Notes: a model not told the origin generated them from the letters alone. Shown: positions 17,470 through 27,076, numbered from the stretch's first letter. The stretch: 64,000 nt of DNA from CAXSBR01 sp964252015 (GCA_964252015.1 CAXULW010000003.1:141903-205902); one strand, 5' to 3'. Numbers and translations: made by a program.

Positions 17470-18030
17470 TCACTCGAAGTTACGGTGACGTGCAGCAAGG
17501 ACCGCGTAGTCGACCCGGTGCCGTCGGACAAGCATGCCGTAGAGGACGTCGTAGAAGACGAACAGCGATTGCTCGAAGAGGGTTCCCATGGGTTGCACGG
17601 ACGCTACGACGCCGACGTCATCGGCTCCGTAAGTGTGTGCGGGGATCCGGACTACCAGGTCGGCCAACTGGGGGGTCGGCGTGTCAGGGTAAGCGGTCAG
17701 GACCAGGAGCGTGGCGCCGGTCCTCTTGACCATGCCGGCGATGTAGTGCAGGTGCGGGATGTTCCCTGGCCCGGAGGGCATGACGAACAGGTCTACGGCG
17801 GTGACCGCGGGCGTTGTGTCGTCCCATCCCCAGTGCACGATCTTTCCGTAGTGCGTCAGGCGCATGGCAAACGCCTTAGAAGCGAGCCCCTCCCGGCCGA
17901 TGCCGAGGACGAATATCCGCGGCGCGGAGTCGATGAGGTCCATCGCACGATCGACGGATGACGGGTCAATCTGCTTCAGTACCGCTGCAAGTTCATCAGT
18001 GGTGGCCTGGGCTAGTTCACCAAAATTCAT
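17470..18030 (-). CDS. SIS-domain isomerase, 6-phospho-3-hexuloisomerase-like
   Basis: A protein of 186 residues from the ATG 18030, with GGGAAGG upstream. It is a single sugar-isomerase (SIS) domain: APRIFVLGIGREGLASKAFAMRL is the phosphosugar-binding start, DLFVMPSGPGN the second loop, and TGATLLVLTAYPDTP the third strand. Length and motif spacing match 6-phospho-3-hexuloisomerase proteins, which interconvert 3-hexulose 6-phosphate and fructose 6-phosphate. In this regulon it would act on the phosphorylated product of one of the kinases. It is the last gene of the importer operon. The exact substrate is not known. Confidence 0.85.
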   Translation of the reverse strand: MNFGELAQATTDELAAVLKQIDPSSVDRAMDLIDSAPRIFVLGIGREGLASKAFAMRLTHYGKIVHWGWDDTTPAVTAVDLFVMPSGPGNIPHLHYIAGMVKRTGATLLVLTAYPDTPTPQLADLVVRIPAHTYGADDVGVVASVQPMGTLFEQSLFVFYDVLYGMLVRRHRVDYAVLAARHRNFE

Positions 18031-18053
18031 TGGTCTGCCTTCCCACGACCTGT

Positions 18054-19067
18054 TTAGGTCCGTTGTGTGCCGGTCACCCGGCCGGCGAGCAAAGCGACGA
18101 GAATGACTGCACCGTAGACGGCGTCGATCCAGAAGGTGCTGATGCCGCCCAACGTGAGGACATTCGTCAGCGTCCCGAGCAGAACGACACCCAGCGCGGC
18201 ACCCAGGATGCGTCCCTGCCCGCCTTTGAGGGCGATACCGCCGATTACCACCGCAGCCAAGGCGCTGAAAATCAGGTTCTGCCCTGCGTCGGCCGTGACG
18301 GCGCTCAGTCGTCCGGCGAGAAGAAGGCCGGCAAGTGCGGCCAGGGAGCTGGCCAGGACGAAGGCCAGGATGAGTACCCGGTCTACGCGGATACCGGCGG
18401 CGCGGGCGGCGTTCTCGTTCCCGCCGATGGCATAGAGGGAACGACCCCACCGGTGGTACTTGAGCAGGATGCCGCCGATGACAAACAGGATCACCGTGAC
18501 CCAAATGTCGACCGGGATATTCAACCAGGAGGCCGTGCCCAAGTAGGTGTAGCCGCCGGGCAGGTTCGACAGCGTGCGGCCTTTGCTAATACCAGTGGTG
18601 ACACCGCGCAACAGGATCAGCATCGACAACCCGACGATGAACGAGTCGAGCTTGACCTTGACGATCAATAACCCGTTGACCAGACCAATCAACGCTCCGA
18701 CCGCCATAGTGATGACGATGCCGGCGGCCGCGTCGAGGTTCGTGCCCCAGCCGCCGTCGGCCTTAGTCACCATGAGCAGTGACGCGACCATCGGGGCGAA
18801 CCCAACGGTCGACTCGAGGGATATGTCGATCCGGCCGGTCAGGACGATGAATGTCAAACCTATTGCGACAACGCCCAGCTCAGAGGACTGCTGCAGGACA
18901 AGCGATGCGTTGCTGCTGGTCAAGAAGATTGGGCTAACTATGGAACCGATAACTACCAAAATGATGAGGCCCGGCAGCACCGTCAGTTCTCGGAGGCTCT
19001 TACCTACAGTGTCGAGCGTAGTTCTTCCCTTGTGAGCGGTGGACGTGGCAGCGGTGACTGTGGTCAT
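18054..19067 (-). CDS. Sugar ABC transporter permease (RbsC family)
   Basis: A membrane protein of 337 residues with eight to ten hydrophobic segments and the conserved order of RbsC/AraH-type permeases: ITLE-type substrate-path region (LTGRIDISLESTVGF), ALIGLVNGLLIVKVKLDSFI, and GNENAARAAGIRVDRV, the loop that contacts the ATPase. It forms the channel of a carbohydrate importer with the ATPase and lipoprotein encoded next to it. It starts at an ATG overlapping the ATPase stop. Confidence 0.92.
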   Translation of the reverse strand: MTTVTAATSTAHKGRTTLDTVGKSLRELTVLPGLIILVVIGSIVSPIFLTSSNASLVLQQSSELGVVAIGLTFIVLTGRIDISLESTVGFAPMVASLLMVTKADGGWGTNLDAAAGIVITMAVGALIGLVNGLLIVKVKLDSFIVGLSMLILLRGVTTGISKGRTLSNLPGGYTYLGTASWLNIPVDIWVTVILFVIGGILLKYHRWGRSLYAIGGNENAARAAGIRVDRVLILAFVLASSLAALAGLLLAGRLSAVTADAGQNLIFSALAAVVIGGIALKGGQGRILGAALGVVLLGTLTNVLTLGGISTFWIDAVYGAVILVALLAGRVTGTQRT

Positions 19068-20596
19068 GAGGCTTCCTGCATTCCTTCGATGGCTCGCACG
19101 ATTTCGGACTCTTCTGGTGAGGTCAGGTCGGCGACGATCTCCCCGCGAAACATGACGAGTACGCGGTCGCTGACGAGAATCTCCTCGACGTCGTCGGAGA
19201 CGAGGACGACGGCGAGCCCACGTTGTACGGCCTGGGCTATAAGCGTGTAGATCACGTCCTTGGCTGAAATGTCGACTCCGGCGGTGGGGGAGATGAGTAC
19301 CAGCACGGAGGGATCGGTGGCCATCGCGCGGGCGAAGACGACCTTCTGTTGGTTGCCGCCGGACAATGACTCGACGGCGAGAGACGGTCGCGGCGGGACC
19401 AGCGAGACCTCGTCGATCAGCTGGACGGCTCTGCGGCGTCTCTCGCGCAGCGAGATGAATCCGCGGCGGGAGAACTGCTGGGAGATGCTCATTGTCATGT
19501 TTTCTTCGACGTTGAGCTGCGGTACGTACCCCGAACGGTGTCGATCGGCCGGGACGTGGGCGAGCCCGGCGTCCTGCGCGCGGACGACCGATCCGGTCTG
19601 GAGCCGGGTGCCGTTGATGATCACGGTGCCGGCGCTGGTTGGGCGCAGGCCGGCCACGGCCTCGCCGAACTCGGTTTTGCCCGACCCCCCGAGGCCGGCG
19701 ATCGCCAGGAGTTCGCCGGGCGCCACGGAGATGTCGACGTTGCGAAACGCGCCGTGCCGGTCGGTGAGACCTTTGGTTTCCAGTGCTGGTTTCGCGTCCG
19801 CCCCTGGTGCGGCGTTGGCGATCCGAGCGGTCTGGGTCTCGTGGCCGGCCAGCACCGCGGCGACCAGATCTCTACGTGAGATCTCCGTAGCGGGCTTGGT
19901 CCACAGCGTCCGCCCGTCACGCAGGACGGTGGCGCTGTCGCACACCTCCTCGATCTCGTGCAGGAAGTGTGAGACGAACACGAAGGTCACGCCGCGCTTC
20001 TTGAGATCGATCACGTGCTCGAAGAGCCTGCTCGTCGCGTGACCGTCCAACTGGACCGTGGGTTCGTCCAACAGAATGATCCGCGTACCAGCACTGAGTA
20101 CACGGGCGATTTGGATCATGCCGCGCGCCTCGACTGGGACGTCGCCGAGCAGTTGGCTCGGGTTCTGGTCGATGCCCCATTCATCGAGCAGGTCGCGTGC
20201 TGCTGCCCTCATCCGGCCCCACGAGATTGTCCGACCAGGTCCGGTGGGATAGCGATTGATGAAGATGTTCTCGGCCACCGTCATCGTGTCGACCATCGCC
20301 GCCCGCTGGTGGACCGTTTCCACCAATTGCTTCCACTGCTCGGGCGCGGAGATCGGAGGCGCGTCGTCGCCGAAGAACCGGATGGTCCCGGTGTCGGGTT
20401 CCTCGAGTCCGGTGATGCACCGGATCAGGGTGGATTTTCCGGCGCCGTTGCGGCCGACCAGGCCGTGGATTTCGCCCTCAGTGATCCGCAGGCTCACCTC
20501 CTGCAGCGCCTTGGTCGCCCCGTAGGTCTTGCTGACACCGTCCACCTCGACGGCGACGGTCGCGTGACCGCCGGCCGCCGGTGGGGTTGTTGTCAT
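19064..20596 (-). CDS. Sugar ABC transporter double ATPase (RbsA family)
   Basis: A protein of 510 residues with two ATPase domains, as in RbsA/XylG/MglA. The first Walker A is GRNGAGKST (about residue 48), followed by a degenerate signature region and Walker B IILLDEPT. The second domain has GLGGSGKTE, the signature LSGGNQQK and VLVLISPTAGVD. Such fused ATPases power high-affinity uptake of pentoses, hexoses or polyols. In the second domain Walker B has Ser-Pro in place of the usual Glu-Pro, which is common in this family's weakly active half. Operon with permease and lipoprotein. Confidence 0.93.
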   Translation of the reverse strand: MTTTPPAAGGHATVAVEVDGVSKTYGATKALQEVSLRITEGEIHGLVGRNGAGKSTLIRCITGLEEPDTGTIRFFGDDAPPISAPEQWKQLVETVHQRAAMVDTMTVAENIFINRYPTGPGRTISWGRMRAAARDLLDEWGIDQNPSQLLGDVPVEARGMIQIARVLSAGTRIILLDEPTVQLDGHATSRLFEHVIDLKKRGVTFVFVSHFLHEIEEVCDSATVLRDGRTLWTKPATEISRRDLVAAVLAGHETQTARIANAAPGADAKPALETKGLTDRHGAFRNVDISVAPGELLAIAGLGGSGKTEFGEAVAGLRPTSAGTVIINGTRLQTGSVVRAQDAGLAHVPADRHRSGYVPQLNVEENMTMSISQQFSRRGFISLRERRRRAVQLIDEVSLVPPRPSLAVESLSGGNQQKVVFARAMATDPSVLVLISPTAGVDISAKDVIYTLIAQAVQRGLAVVLVSDDVEEILVSDRVLVMFRGEIVADLTSPEESEIVRAIEGMQEAS

Positions 20597-20647
20597 GTTC
20601 AGGCTCCAGTCCTGGGATAGTGGCTTTCGGCAACGACGACGAGACGA

Positions 20648-21751
20648 TCAGCTGGCGAATGCCTTCTTGGCAAACGGCTGGTTCGCCCACGCGACGCCAG
20701 AGTCGACGTTGGCCTTGGTGATGACCGGGGTTGGCAGAAGGTCGACAAGGTTGCCTTCGTATGTGGTGATGGTGCTGTTGTGGTCGGTCTTGCCGGTCGT
20801 GAAGGTTTTCCCGGCCAAGGCCTCGGTGATGTACTGCACGCCATATTTGATGTAATCGAGAAGCGGCTGTTCGACCACCGCGTCCTGGATTCCGGCGCGG
20901 ATCGCGTTGAGCGCGGCCGGTCCACCGTCGACAGACACGATGGCGACGTGGCCGGGCTGTCCAACGGTTGCAGTCTTGCCGATCTTCTTCAGCGTTTGTA
21001 GCACCGTCGGGTAGAAGGTCGTGTCGCTCTGGACGTATACGCCGTTAATGTCTTTGTGTTGGTTGAACGCGGTCTGCAGCCCGCTCGACGCCGTCGCGGC
21101 GCTCCATTTAGTGGCGACGTGGTAGAGCGTCACCTTCGGGAACTGCTTGGACATGCAGTCGTTGAAACCGTTCGTGCGGTCGCGACCGTTCGAACTGGTC
21201 GGGTCGCCGTCGAGAGTCAGCACCGCCTTGCCTGCTGGCACCAGTTTGCCCATCTGCTCGCAAGCGAGTTTGCCCATGTTCACGTTGTCCGCGCGCACGA
21301 TCATGGTGACCTTGCCGCCGGCTGGTGCCTCGTCGATCGGGACGATCGGCACATTGTGTTTGTTGGCGTACTTGATCGCGGGGATGATCGCATTGGCGTC
21401 TAGGACGGACATTACGATGCCCTTCGCGCCCTGGTTGATCAACGATTCGACGTCGGTGAGCTGTTGCGCGGCCGAACCGCCGGCGTTGGTGGCGGGCAGA
21501 TATTTGTAGCCGAGGGTCTTGTACTGGCCAATGACGCCCTGCTGCTCGGCGTTCTGGTAAGGGTCAGTCGCGGGCTGGGAGTAGGCGAGCTTAATCGAGC
21601 TCGGCGCACCTGCCGACGACGAGGTGCCGCCGGCGGACGACGCAGCGCCGCCGGAGGTCGCGGCGCTCTTCGACCCGCTGGAACTGCACGCGGACGCCAT
21701 CGAGCCGACAGTTAGGCAAACTGCCGCTAGAGCTAGAGCCTTTTTCTTCAT
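20648..21751 (-). CDS. Sugar ABC transporter substrate-binding lipoprotein
   Basis: A protein of 367 residues from the ATG 21751 (GAAGGG upstream). It has a lipoprotein signal peptide (ALAAVCLTVGSMASAC, lipidated Cys about residue 22), a Ser/Gly/Ala linker, then a type I periplasmic-binding fold (Peripla_BP_4/RbsB type): KLAYSQPATDPYQNAEQQG, ESLINQGAKGIVMSVLDAN, VDGGPAALNAIRAG. It would capture the sugar outside the membrane and hand it to the RbsC-like permease. It is the first gene of the importer operon, and the regulon palindrome lies 76 bases upstream. Confidence 0.93.
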   Translation of the reverse strand: MKKKALALAAVCLTVGSMASACSSSGSKSAATSGGAASSAGGTSSSAGAPSSIKLAYSQPATDPYQNAEQQGVIGQYKTLGYKYLPATNAGGSAAQQLTDVESLINQGAKGIVMSVLDANAIIPAIKYANKHNVPIVPIDEAPAGGKVTMIVRADNVNMGKLACEQMGKLVPAGKAVLTLDGDPTSSNGRDRTNGFNDCMSKQFPKVTLYHVATKWSAATASSGLQTAFNQHKDINGVYVQSDTTFYPTVLQTLKKIGKTATVGQPGHVAIVSVDGGPAALNAIRAGIQDAVVEQPLLDYIKYGVQYITEALAGKTFTTGKTDHNSTITTYEGNLVDLLPTPVITKANVDSGVAWANQPFAKKAFAS

Positions 21752-21808
21752 GGATGTGTGCCCTTCACGTGACTTTTGATGGCGGCCGGATGGCCTTCTG
21801 AGGGAGGT

Positions 21809-21838
21809 CTGTACGTGCGATACGCGCTGTACGTACAG
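21809..21838. promoter_or_regulatory. GntR-type operator pair before the importer operon
   Basis: The perfect palindrome CTGTACGTACAG at 21827-21838 is preceded 18 bases earlier by an imperfect copy, CTGTACGTGCGA (21809-21820). The same palindrome occurs at 22969-22980. The spacing of about two helix turns suggests two repressor dimers side by side. The site is between the regulator gene and the lipoprotein gene, in the likely promoter region of the importer operon. Confidence 0.7.
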
Positions 21839-21990
21839 CGGACAGTAGCACCTCATCTCGCCCATGTGAATAGAAGAATTCAGTTCGTGACGATCAGACG
21901 GCGCTAGCCGCGGTCGGAGTAGGTCCAGCGCCACGGCAAGCGAGCGCTGTGTCGTCCGAAACGCTCCACAGGCCCTAACGGCGGCGCAGA

Positions 21991-22758
21991 TCAGAGTTGT
22001 GTGGAAACGCTGACGTTGACTTCCAGCGGGGTTACGTCGGTGCGAACCCACGTGTCATACATGTCGTAACGGCGTCCGTCCGCAGTCCAGGAGACGGAGC
22101 GAATGTGCACCAGCGGGGTGGTCGGTCCGACTTCCAGTTCTTGGGCGATATCCGGTGACGGGGTCAGCGCTCGTACGGTGCGCTGTGCGCCACCCATGGA
22201 ATAGCCGGCAGCGGCCAGCACCTCGCTCAGAGATGCTGCGCCCGCGAGAACGTCCTTCGCGCCGGCGACGATTGCCGCTACGGGGGGCGGGCTGTAGTTG
22301 ACGCTGTACAGCGCCGGCGTGCCGTCCAATCGGCGCAGCCGGACCAGCTCGAAACCCTGCGCGCCGTCAGCGAGGTCAAGTCCGCGGCTCGCGTACTGCG
22401 GAAGCGGCACGTTGCCGTAACGCAGCACCTTCGTGGTCACGGCCCGGTTCTGGTAGCCAATGGCGTTTTCGAAGAAGCCCTCGCGGCCCTGAATGACCCA
22501 GCCACGCGACTCGAATCTGTCGCTGACGAACACGCCCCGTCCGGCGACCCGGTGAGCCAGCCCACGCGACTCGAGCGTCTGCAGGGCTTGGCGCACCGTA
22601 GCCCGGGACAGTCCGTACTCACGAGATAGCTCGCTTTCACCGGGAAGCTGGTCACCTACGGCGACTTCTCCCTGGGCGATCTGCCGTTCCAGCACTGTCA
22701 CCAATTGCTGGTAATACGGCGTCGCAGACTGGCGATCGATACCCGGCAGCACGCTCAT
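21991..22758 (-). CDS. GntR-family repressor with UTRA domain
   Basis: A protein of 255 residues from the ATG 22758, chosen because GGAAGGG lies 6 bases upstream; a GTG at 22773 overlaps that ribosome site. Residues 15-80 form the winged helix-turn-helix (YYQQLVTVLERQI, LPGESELSREYGLSRATVRQ, GLAHRVAGRGVFV). The rest is a UTRA ligand-binding domain (HutC subfamily) ending in YDTWVRTDVTPLEV. It probably represses both arms of the sugar regulon through the CTGTACGTACAG palindromes and releases DNA on binding a phosphosugar. The gene lies between the two arms. Confidence 0.92.
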   Translation of the reverse strand: MSVLPGIDRQSATPYYQQLVTVLERQIAQGEVAVGDQLPGESELSREYGLSRATVRQALQTLESRGLAHRVAGRGVFVSDRFESRGWVIQGREGFFENAIGYQNRAVTTKVLRYGNVPLPQYASRGLDLADGAQGFELVRLRRLDGTPALYSVNYSPPPVAAIVAGAKDVLAGAASLSEVLAAAGYSMGGAQRTVRALTPSPDIAQELEVGPTTPLVHIRSVSWTADGRRYDMYDTWVRTDVTPLEVNVSVSTQL

Positions 22759-22910
22759 CTCGGACCCTTCCACGGCCGCCCAAACATCACGACACGATAA
22801 ATGCTACGGCGGTGTACAGACAGGGCGTACGACCCGACGGGGTGTAATAGCCGAGCCGCACCGGCGTCTGCGCGTCGGAAGTTGAATGAACCGATAGCGT
22901 TTCGGCGCAT

Positions 22911-22992
22911 TGTACGTACGGTTCACTCGATATGTACGCCATGGAGTCAAAAGCTTGACAACACCAGACTGTACGTACAGACTGTACAGACC
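22911..22992 (+). promoter_or_regulatory. Promoter and operators of the aldolase-kinase operon
   Basis: A TTGACA box at 22955-22960 is followed by the palindrome CTGTACGTACAG at 22969-22980 and a half-copy CTGTACAG at 22982-22989, overlapping the expected -10 position. Another TGTACGTACG is at 22911-22920 and TGTACG at 22933-22938. A GGTGTACAGAC half-site lies near 22810, close to the start of the regulator gene, so autoregulation is possible. The arrangement indicates repression by blocking RNA polymerase. Confidence 0.65.
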
Positions 22993-23113
22993 GCTTTACT
23001 CGCTAAGTCAAGCCGTCGGCGGGGTCAGCTCGCGTCCGGTTGGTCACTTGACGGCCTTCGACCCGGCAGCACCACAATCACGCGACGGCTCACTGGTATC
23101 GAAAGGACAGCAC

Positions 23114-23953
23114 ATGCCTCTGGTCAGTGGCCTCGACGTCATCGATGAATGTGTCTCGAAACGACTGGTGGCAGGTGCGTTCAACACCACCAACCTCGAG
23201 ACGACGATGGGTATCGTCCAGGCGATCGAGCGAGCGGGTGTGCCTGCCTTCATCCAGGTCGCCCCCACCAATGTGGCGTTGTCGGGTTACGAATACATCT
23301 ACGACATGGTGAGCCGCCGGTTGGCCAACACGACGGTGCCAGTCGCGCTGCACCTGGACCACGGGAAGTCCATCGATGCGGTCGAAGCGGCGCTCGAGGC
23401 GCGGTTCACCTCCATCATGATTGACGCGTCGGAATCTCCATTCGAAGAGAACGTGGCCACCTCCGCGCACGCGCGAGCTCTGTGCTCCTCGGACATCGCG
23501 CTCGAGGCGGAGCTGGGAAGCATCGGCGGTAAAGAGGATGACCATGGCCCGGAACGGGAGAGCATGACCCAGCCCGATCAGGTCAGCCACTTTGTCGACG
23601 CCGTAGGGTGCGACATTCTCGCCGTCTCCGTCGGCAATGTGCATGGGTTCGCGCCCGACGCGCGCATCGACTTTGATCTCCTATTAAAGATCCGGGAGGC
23701 GAGCCGGGTGCCGCTGGTGATTCACGGAGGTTCGGGATTGCCGGCCGAGCAACTCGGCCAGCTGAACGAGTTCAATGTCGTCAAGGTCAACGTCGCCAGT
23801 GACCTGCGCAACGCAATGATTCGGACCTTCGGGGAGGCGTACCAGGCCAACCCCGACGAAGTGTCCCTGATCCGGGTGTCCAAGCAGGCGGTGGCCGCAG
23901 TCGCGGCGGTCGTCGAGCGACGGATCCACATCCTGAATCCCTATGTCGCGTAA
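23114..23953 (+). CDS. Class II fructose/tagatose-bisphosphate-type aldolase
   Basis: A protein of 279 residues from the ATG 23114, with GAAAGGA 7-13 bases upstream. It is a class II, zinc-dependent aldolase of the FbaA/GatY/KbaY type. The zinc ligands and active-site residues are visible: Asp-His in HLDHGKS (about 82-83), MIDASESPFEENV (about 102-114), Glu in EAELGSIGGKED, His in VGNVHGF (about 178) and His in VIHGGSGL (about 204). It would cleave a ketose mono- or bisphosphate made by the kinases into two trioses or a triose and an aldehyde. First gene of the catabolic operon. Confidence 0.92.
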   Translation: MPLVSGLDVIDECVSKRLVAGAFNTTNLETTMGIVQAIERAGVPAFIQVAPTNVALSGYEYIYDMVSRRLANTTVPVALHLDHGKSIDAVEAALEARFTSIMIDASESPFEENVATSAHARALCSSDIALEAELGSIGGKEDDHGPERESMTQPDQVSHFVDAVGCDILAVSVGNVHGFAPDARIDFDLLLKIREASRVPLVIHGGSGLPAEQLGQLNEFNVVKVNVASDLRNAMIRTFGEAYQANPDEVSLIRVSKQAVAAVAAVVERRIHILNPYVA

Positions 23954-23962
23954 CGAGCAGCG

Positions 23963-25405
23963 ATGTTCCCGACCGTAACGATCGACATCGGCACCACCAG
24001 CGTGAAGCTGTGCGCGTTTGATGCCGACGGTGAACCGCTGGCATCAGCGCGCCACGCCACCCCCACCATGCAAGATCAGTGGGGCGAAATCTACGATGTC
24101 GAACGTCTGAAACAAGGCATTGCCAGCTTTGTCCAAGATCTGGACTTCGATGTGCGCGCGTCCGTCAGGGCAATCACTATTGCCGGCGTCGGCGAGTCCG
24201 GCGGGTTGGTCCGCCCCGATCTCACGCTCGCCTCCCCGATGATCTTGTGGCACGACCACCGCGGCGCAAAGTATCTGGCCCCGCTGGACGACGCGGCACG
24301 CACCCTCATTTACCGAACCTCCGGCTTGCCGGTTAATGCGAACTACGCGCTATCGAAAGTGGCCTGGGCCGTAGCCCACGCGGGTGCCGCGGCAGGTGCC
24401 CAGTGGCTGAACATCTCCGAGTACATCGCCGCCTGGATGACCGGGCAGCGGTGGTCAGAGCCTTCACTCGCCAGCCGAACGATGGCCCTGGAACTGACCA
24501 GCAGTAGCTGGTCGGCCGACGTCTGCGGGCTCGTCGGCGTCGACACCGCGGTCTTTCCCCAGCTGCGCGCGGCGTCCGAAGGAACGACCATCACCGCCGA
24601 GTTCGCCAAAGCCAATCTCCTGGTACCGGGCGTCATGGTGCATGTAGCTGGGCATGACCACATGGTCGGAGCAGTCGGTGCCGGCCTTCGCACCGGTGAG
24701 CTGCTGAACTCCACCGGAACAACGGAAGGCATCCTCTACCTGCGCGAGAGCCCCAGTGTGAACGACCGCGCACAGCGGTCGCAACTGGCCAACGGACTGG
24801 CATGCGTCGGCTCGACGTTCACCCTCTTCGCCTCCATCCCCACCGGCGGATCTGCCTTCTCGACCCTGCAGACGATGCTTGCACTCAGCGGCCACCGCCT
24901 CGTGGCCTGCCTGAATGAACTGCACGTCCGATACATGGCGCAGGACATCGACTGGACCAGAGTTCCCTTGGTGTTGCCCCAATTCCGCGGCAGCCCGCCA
25001 CCGAGGAAACAGGCTTCAGCGCGCGGCGTCATCACCGGCATTGCCTCGAATACCACCATGGAAGACATCGTCTTCGGGTGTTTCGTCGGCATGGCCATGC
25101 AGTTTCGCGATGTGCTCGATCTGTTCGACACGCCGCTGGAAAAGGTCAAAGTCATCGGCCCCGCGAGCAGCAACGACCTCTGGCTGCAACTCAAAGCCGA
25201 CCTACTAGGCACCCAGCTGAGCGTCTCGGACTTCCCTGAGGTCGTCTCCAGAGGTGCGCAGGCTCTCGCATCGAATGCTCTTCCCGAGTGGGAAAGCTGT
25301 CAGCCCAGGGAAGTGCTGTTCGACGACCAGCGCGCCAAGGTGCTGCATGAATGGTGCGAGCAGAACAGTTCACGGTGGGAGTACGCAAAGAACGTGCCGA
25401 CATGA
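23963..25405 (+). CDS. FGGY-family carbohydrate kinase 1
   Basis: A protein of 480 residues starting 9 bases after the aldolase stop. The N-terminal FGGY phosphate-binding motif is TIDIGTTSVKLCAFDADG, with ITIAGVGESGG, then MVHVAGHDHMVGAVGAGL, the adenosine-region GHDH motif of the family, and NSTGTTEGIL. It would phosphorylate a sugar or polyol at the expense of ATP. It is closer in plan to the third kinase (27077-28420) than to the xylulokinase-like second one, so the operon seems to hold one XylB-type kinase and two related non-XylB kinases. Confidence 0.88.
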   Translation: MFPTVTIDIGTTSVKLCAFDADGEPLASARHATPTMQDQWGEIYDVERLKQGIASFVQDLDFDVRASVRAITIAGVGESGGLVRPDLTLASPMILWHDHRGAKYLAPLDDAARTLIYRTSGLPVNANYALSKVAWAVAHAGAAAGAQWLNISEYIAAWMTGQRWSEPSLASRTMALELTSSSWSADVCGLVGVDTAVFPQLRAASEGTTITAEFAKANLLVPGVMVHVAGHDHMVGAVGAGLRTGELLNSTGTTEGILYLRESPSVNDRAQRSQLANGLACVGSTFTLFASIPTGGSAFSTLQTMLALSGHRLVACLNELHVRYMAQDIDWTRVPLVLPQFRGSPPPRKQASARGVITGIASNTTMEDIVFGCFVGMAMQFRDVLDLFDTPLEKVKVIGPASSNDLWLQLKADLLGTQLSVSDFPEVVSRGAQALASNALPEWESCQPREVLFDDQRAKVLHEWCEQNSSRWEYAKNVPT

Positions 25406-25466
25406 GCGTCCGATCCGAGCACTTGCCGATCAAGCCAGGTGTCCATGAACGGACGGGTGCATACGC

Positions 25467-26906
25467 ATGACTCTCGTGGCAGGAATCGATTCGTCCACCC
25501 AGTCATGCAAGGTCACGGTGCGCGATCTGACCACCGGTGCGCAGGTCCGTGAGGGCAAGGCCTCGCACCCATCGGGTTCGATCGTGGATCCGCAAGCGTG
25601 GTGGGACGCACTGCTCACAGCGGTGCGGCGCGCAGGCGACCTGCACGATGTTGCGGCCGTTTCGGTGAGCGGGCAGCAGCACACTCCCATCTTCCTCGGC
25701 TCGGCCGGCGAGGTCGTGTGCGACTCGCCGCTGTGGAACGACACCGGATCACATCCGCAGATGGTGGAGCTGAATGCCGAGCTCGGGCGCGACGAGTGGA
25801 TCCGGCGAACAGGGCTGCCACTGACCCTTTCCGACACGGTGACCAAGGTGCGGTGGTTGCGGGACATTCACCCCCAGGCTGCTCTTCGCACCAGAGCAGT
25901 TGCTGTGGTGCACGACTGGCTGACCTGGCGACTGAAAGGCTTCGGCTCGGGGCACGGAAATTTCGACGAGCTAACAACTGACCGCTCGGAGGCCAGCGGC
26001 ACCGGCTATTGGTCCGGCGACACCGGCGAGTACTGCATGGACCTGTTCGAGCACGCGTTTCGCGGTCGTGCCCGTCTGCCCCGTGTCTTGCCGCCGTTGG
26101 ACCAGGCCGGTGTCACCGGCAACGACATCCCCGGCATCCCCGCCGGAATCCCGGTCGGCGTCGGCAGCGGTGACAACGCCGCAGCCTCACTCGCGTTGGG
26201 TCTGACCGAGGGCGACACGGTTCTTTCGATCGGTACCTCCGGGGTCGTGTATAGCCGGTCAATGTCAGCAGTTCACGACTACGCCGGTTACGTCTGCAGC
26301 TACGCCGATGCGACTGGCGACCACCTCCCGCTGGTAGCGACGCTCAACGCCGCGCGGAATCTCGATCTCGGGGCAGCGCTACTGGGGTGCACGCACATGG
26401 AACTTTCCGAACTCGCCCTGCAGGGGTCACCCGGCGCCGAAGGCTTGACGTTGCTTCCCTACTTCGAGGGGGAGCGGACTCCGGACCTTCCGCAGGCGCG
26501 CGGGGCATTACTACAGGCGACGCTGACCAACTTCACTCGTGCGAATTTCGCCAGGTCGGTTATCGAGGGCACGCTTGTCAGCCAAGTGGTCATGCTTGAC
26601 GCACTTCGGGCGTGTGGCGTCCGTACCAACAGGCTCATCCTCATCGGTGGTGGAGCGAAGAGCCCGGCCATCCGGAAGGTGCTCACGCAGCTGGTCGAAG
26701 TTTCCGTCGTGGTACCGAAGCCCGACGAATTTGTCACCAAAGGGGCTGCGATGCAGGCCACTTCTACGTTGACGGGATCATTTCCCACCTGGTCGGTCCA
26801 GATGGTGGAGCTGCCCGCATCAGCCGTCGAGCCGCGGGTCGGGGAACAGCACATGGCGGCCAGAGCGGCGTTGGGCTACCTGGAAGCGGTGTCTACGCGC
26901 GACTGA
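25467..26906 (+). CDS. Xylulokinase-like FGGY kinase 2
   Basis: A protein of 479 residues with full XylB-type motifs: LVAGIDSSTQSCKV, VSVSGQQHTPIFL (sugar-binding QQH), WNDTGSHPQ, VGVGSGDNAAASLALGL, SIGTSGVVYSRS and the C-terminal LILIGGGAKSPAIRKVL. This is the pattern of D-xylulose kinases and close relatives. It lies 61 bases after kinase 1 and is followed about 170 bases later by kinase 3, in the same direction. Confidence 0.9.
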   Translation: MTLVAGIDSSTQSCKVTVRDLTTGAQVREGKASHPSGSIVDPQAWWDALLTAVRRAGDLHDVAAVSVSGQQHTPIFLGSAGEVVCDSPLWNDTGSHPQMVELNAELGRDEWIRRTGLPLTLSDTVTKVRWLRDIHPQAALRTRAVAVVHDWLTWRLKGFGSGHGNFDELTTDRSEASGTGYWSGDTGEYCMDLFEHAFRGRARLPRVLPPLDQAGVTGNDIPGIPAGIPVGVGSGDNAAASLALGLTEGDTVLSIGTSGVVYSRSMSAVHDYAGYVCSYADATGDHLPLVATLNAARNLDLGAALLGCTHMELSELALQGSPGAEGLTLLPYFEGERTPDLPQARGALLQATLTNFTRANFARSVIEGTLVSQVVMLDALRACGVRTNRLILIGGGAKSPAIRKVLTQLVEVSVVVPKPDEFVTKGAAMQATSTLTGSFPTWSVQMVELPASAVEPRVGEQHMAARAALGYLEAVSTRD

Positions 26907-27076
26907 TCGACCGTCACAAACTGGATAGACCGCCCTCATCCAGCACCGACGCCGCTCCTGGATTGGCTGAACCGCCCCCCGAGGCGTGGGCCTGTGGAGC
27001 CCGCCTACCCGCCTATCGCGGGCGGAACACGGCACACTGGAACATGTCCGCTCCGCGTCGTCGAAGGGTGGCGTAC

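Noticed and set aside
17308..17961. Plus-strand frame of 217 codons over the SIS-domain gene
   Set aside because: Antisense to a gene with clear SIS motifs, charged low-complexity composition and no ribosome site.
26612..27043. Open frame upstream of kinase 3, overlapping the end of kinase 2
   Set aside because: The translation has no FGGY similarity and kinase 2 codes clearly in its own frame to 26906.
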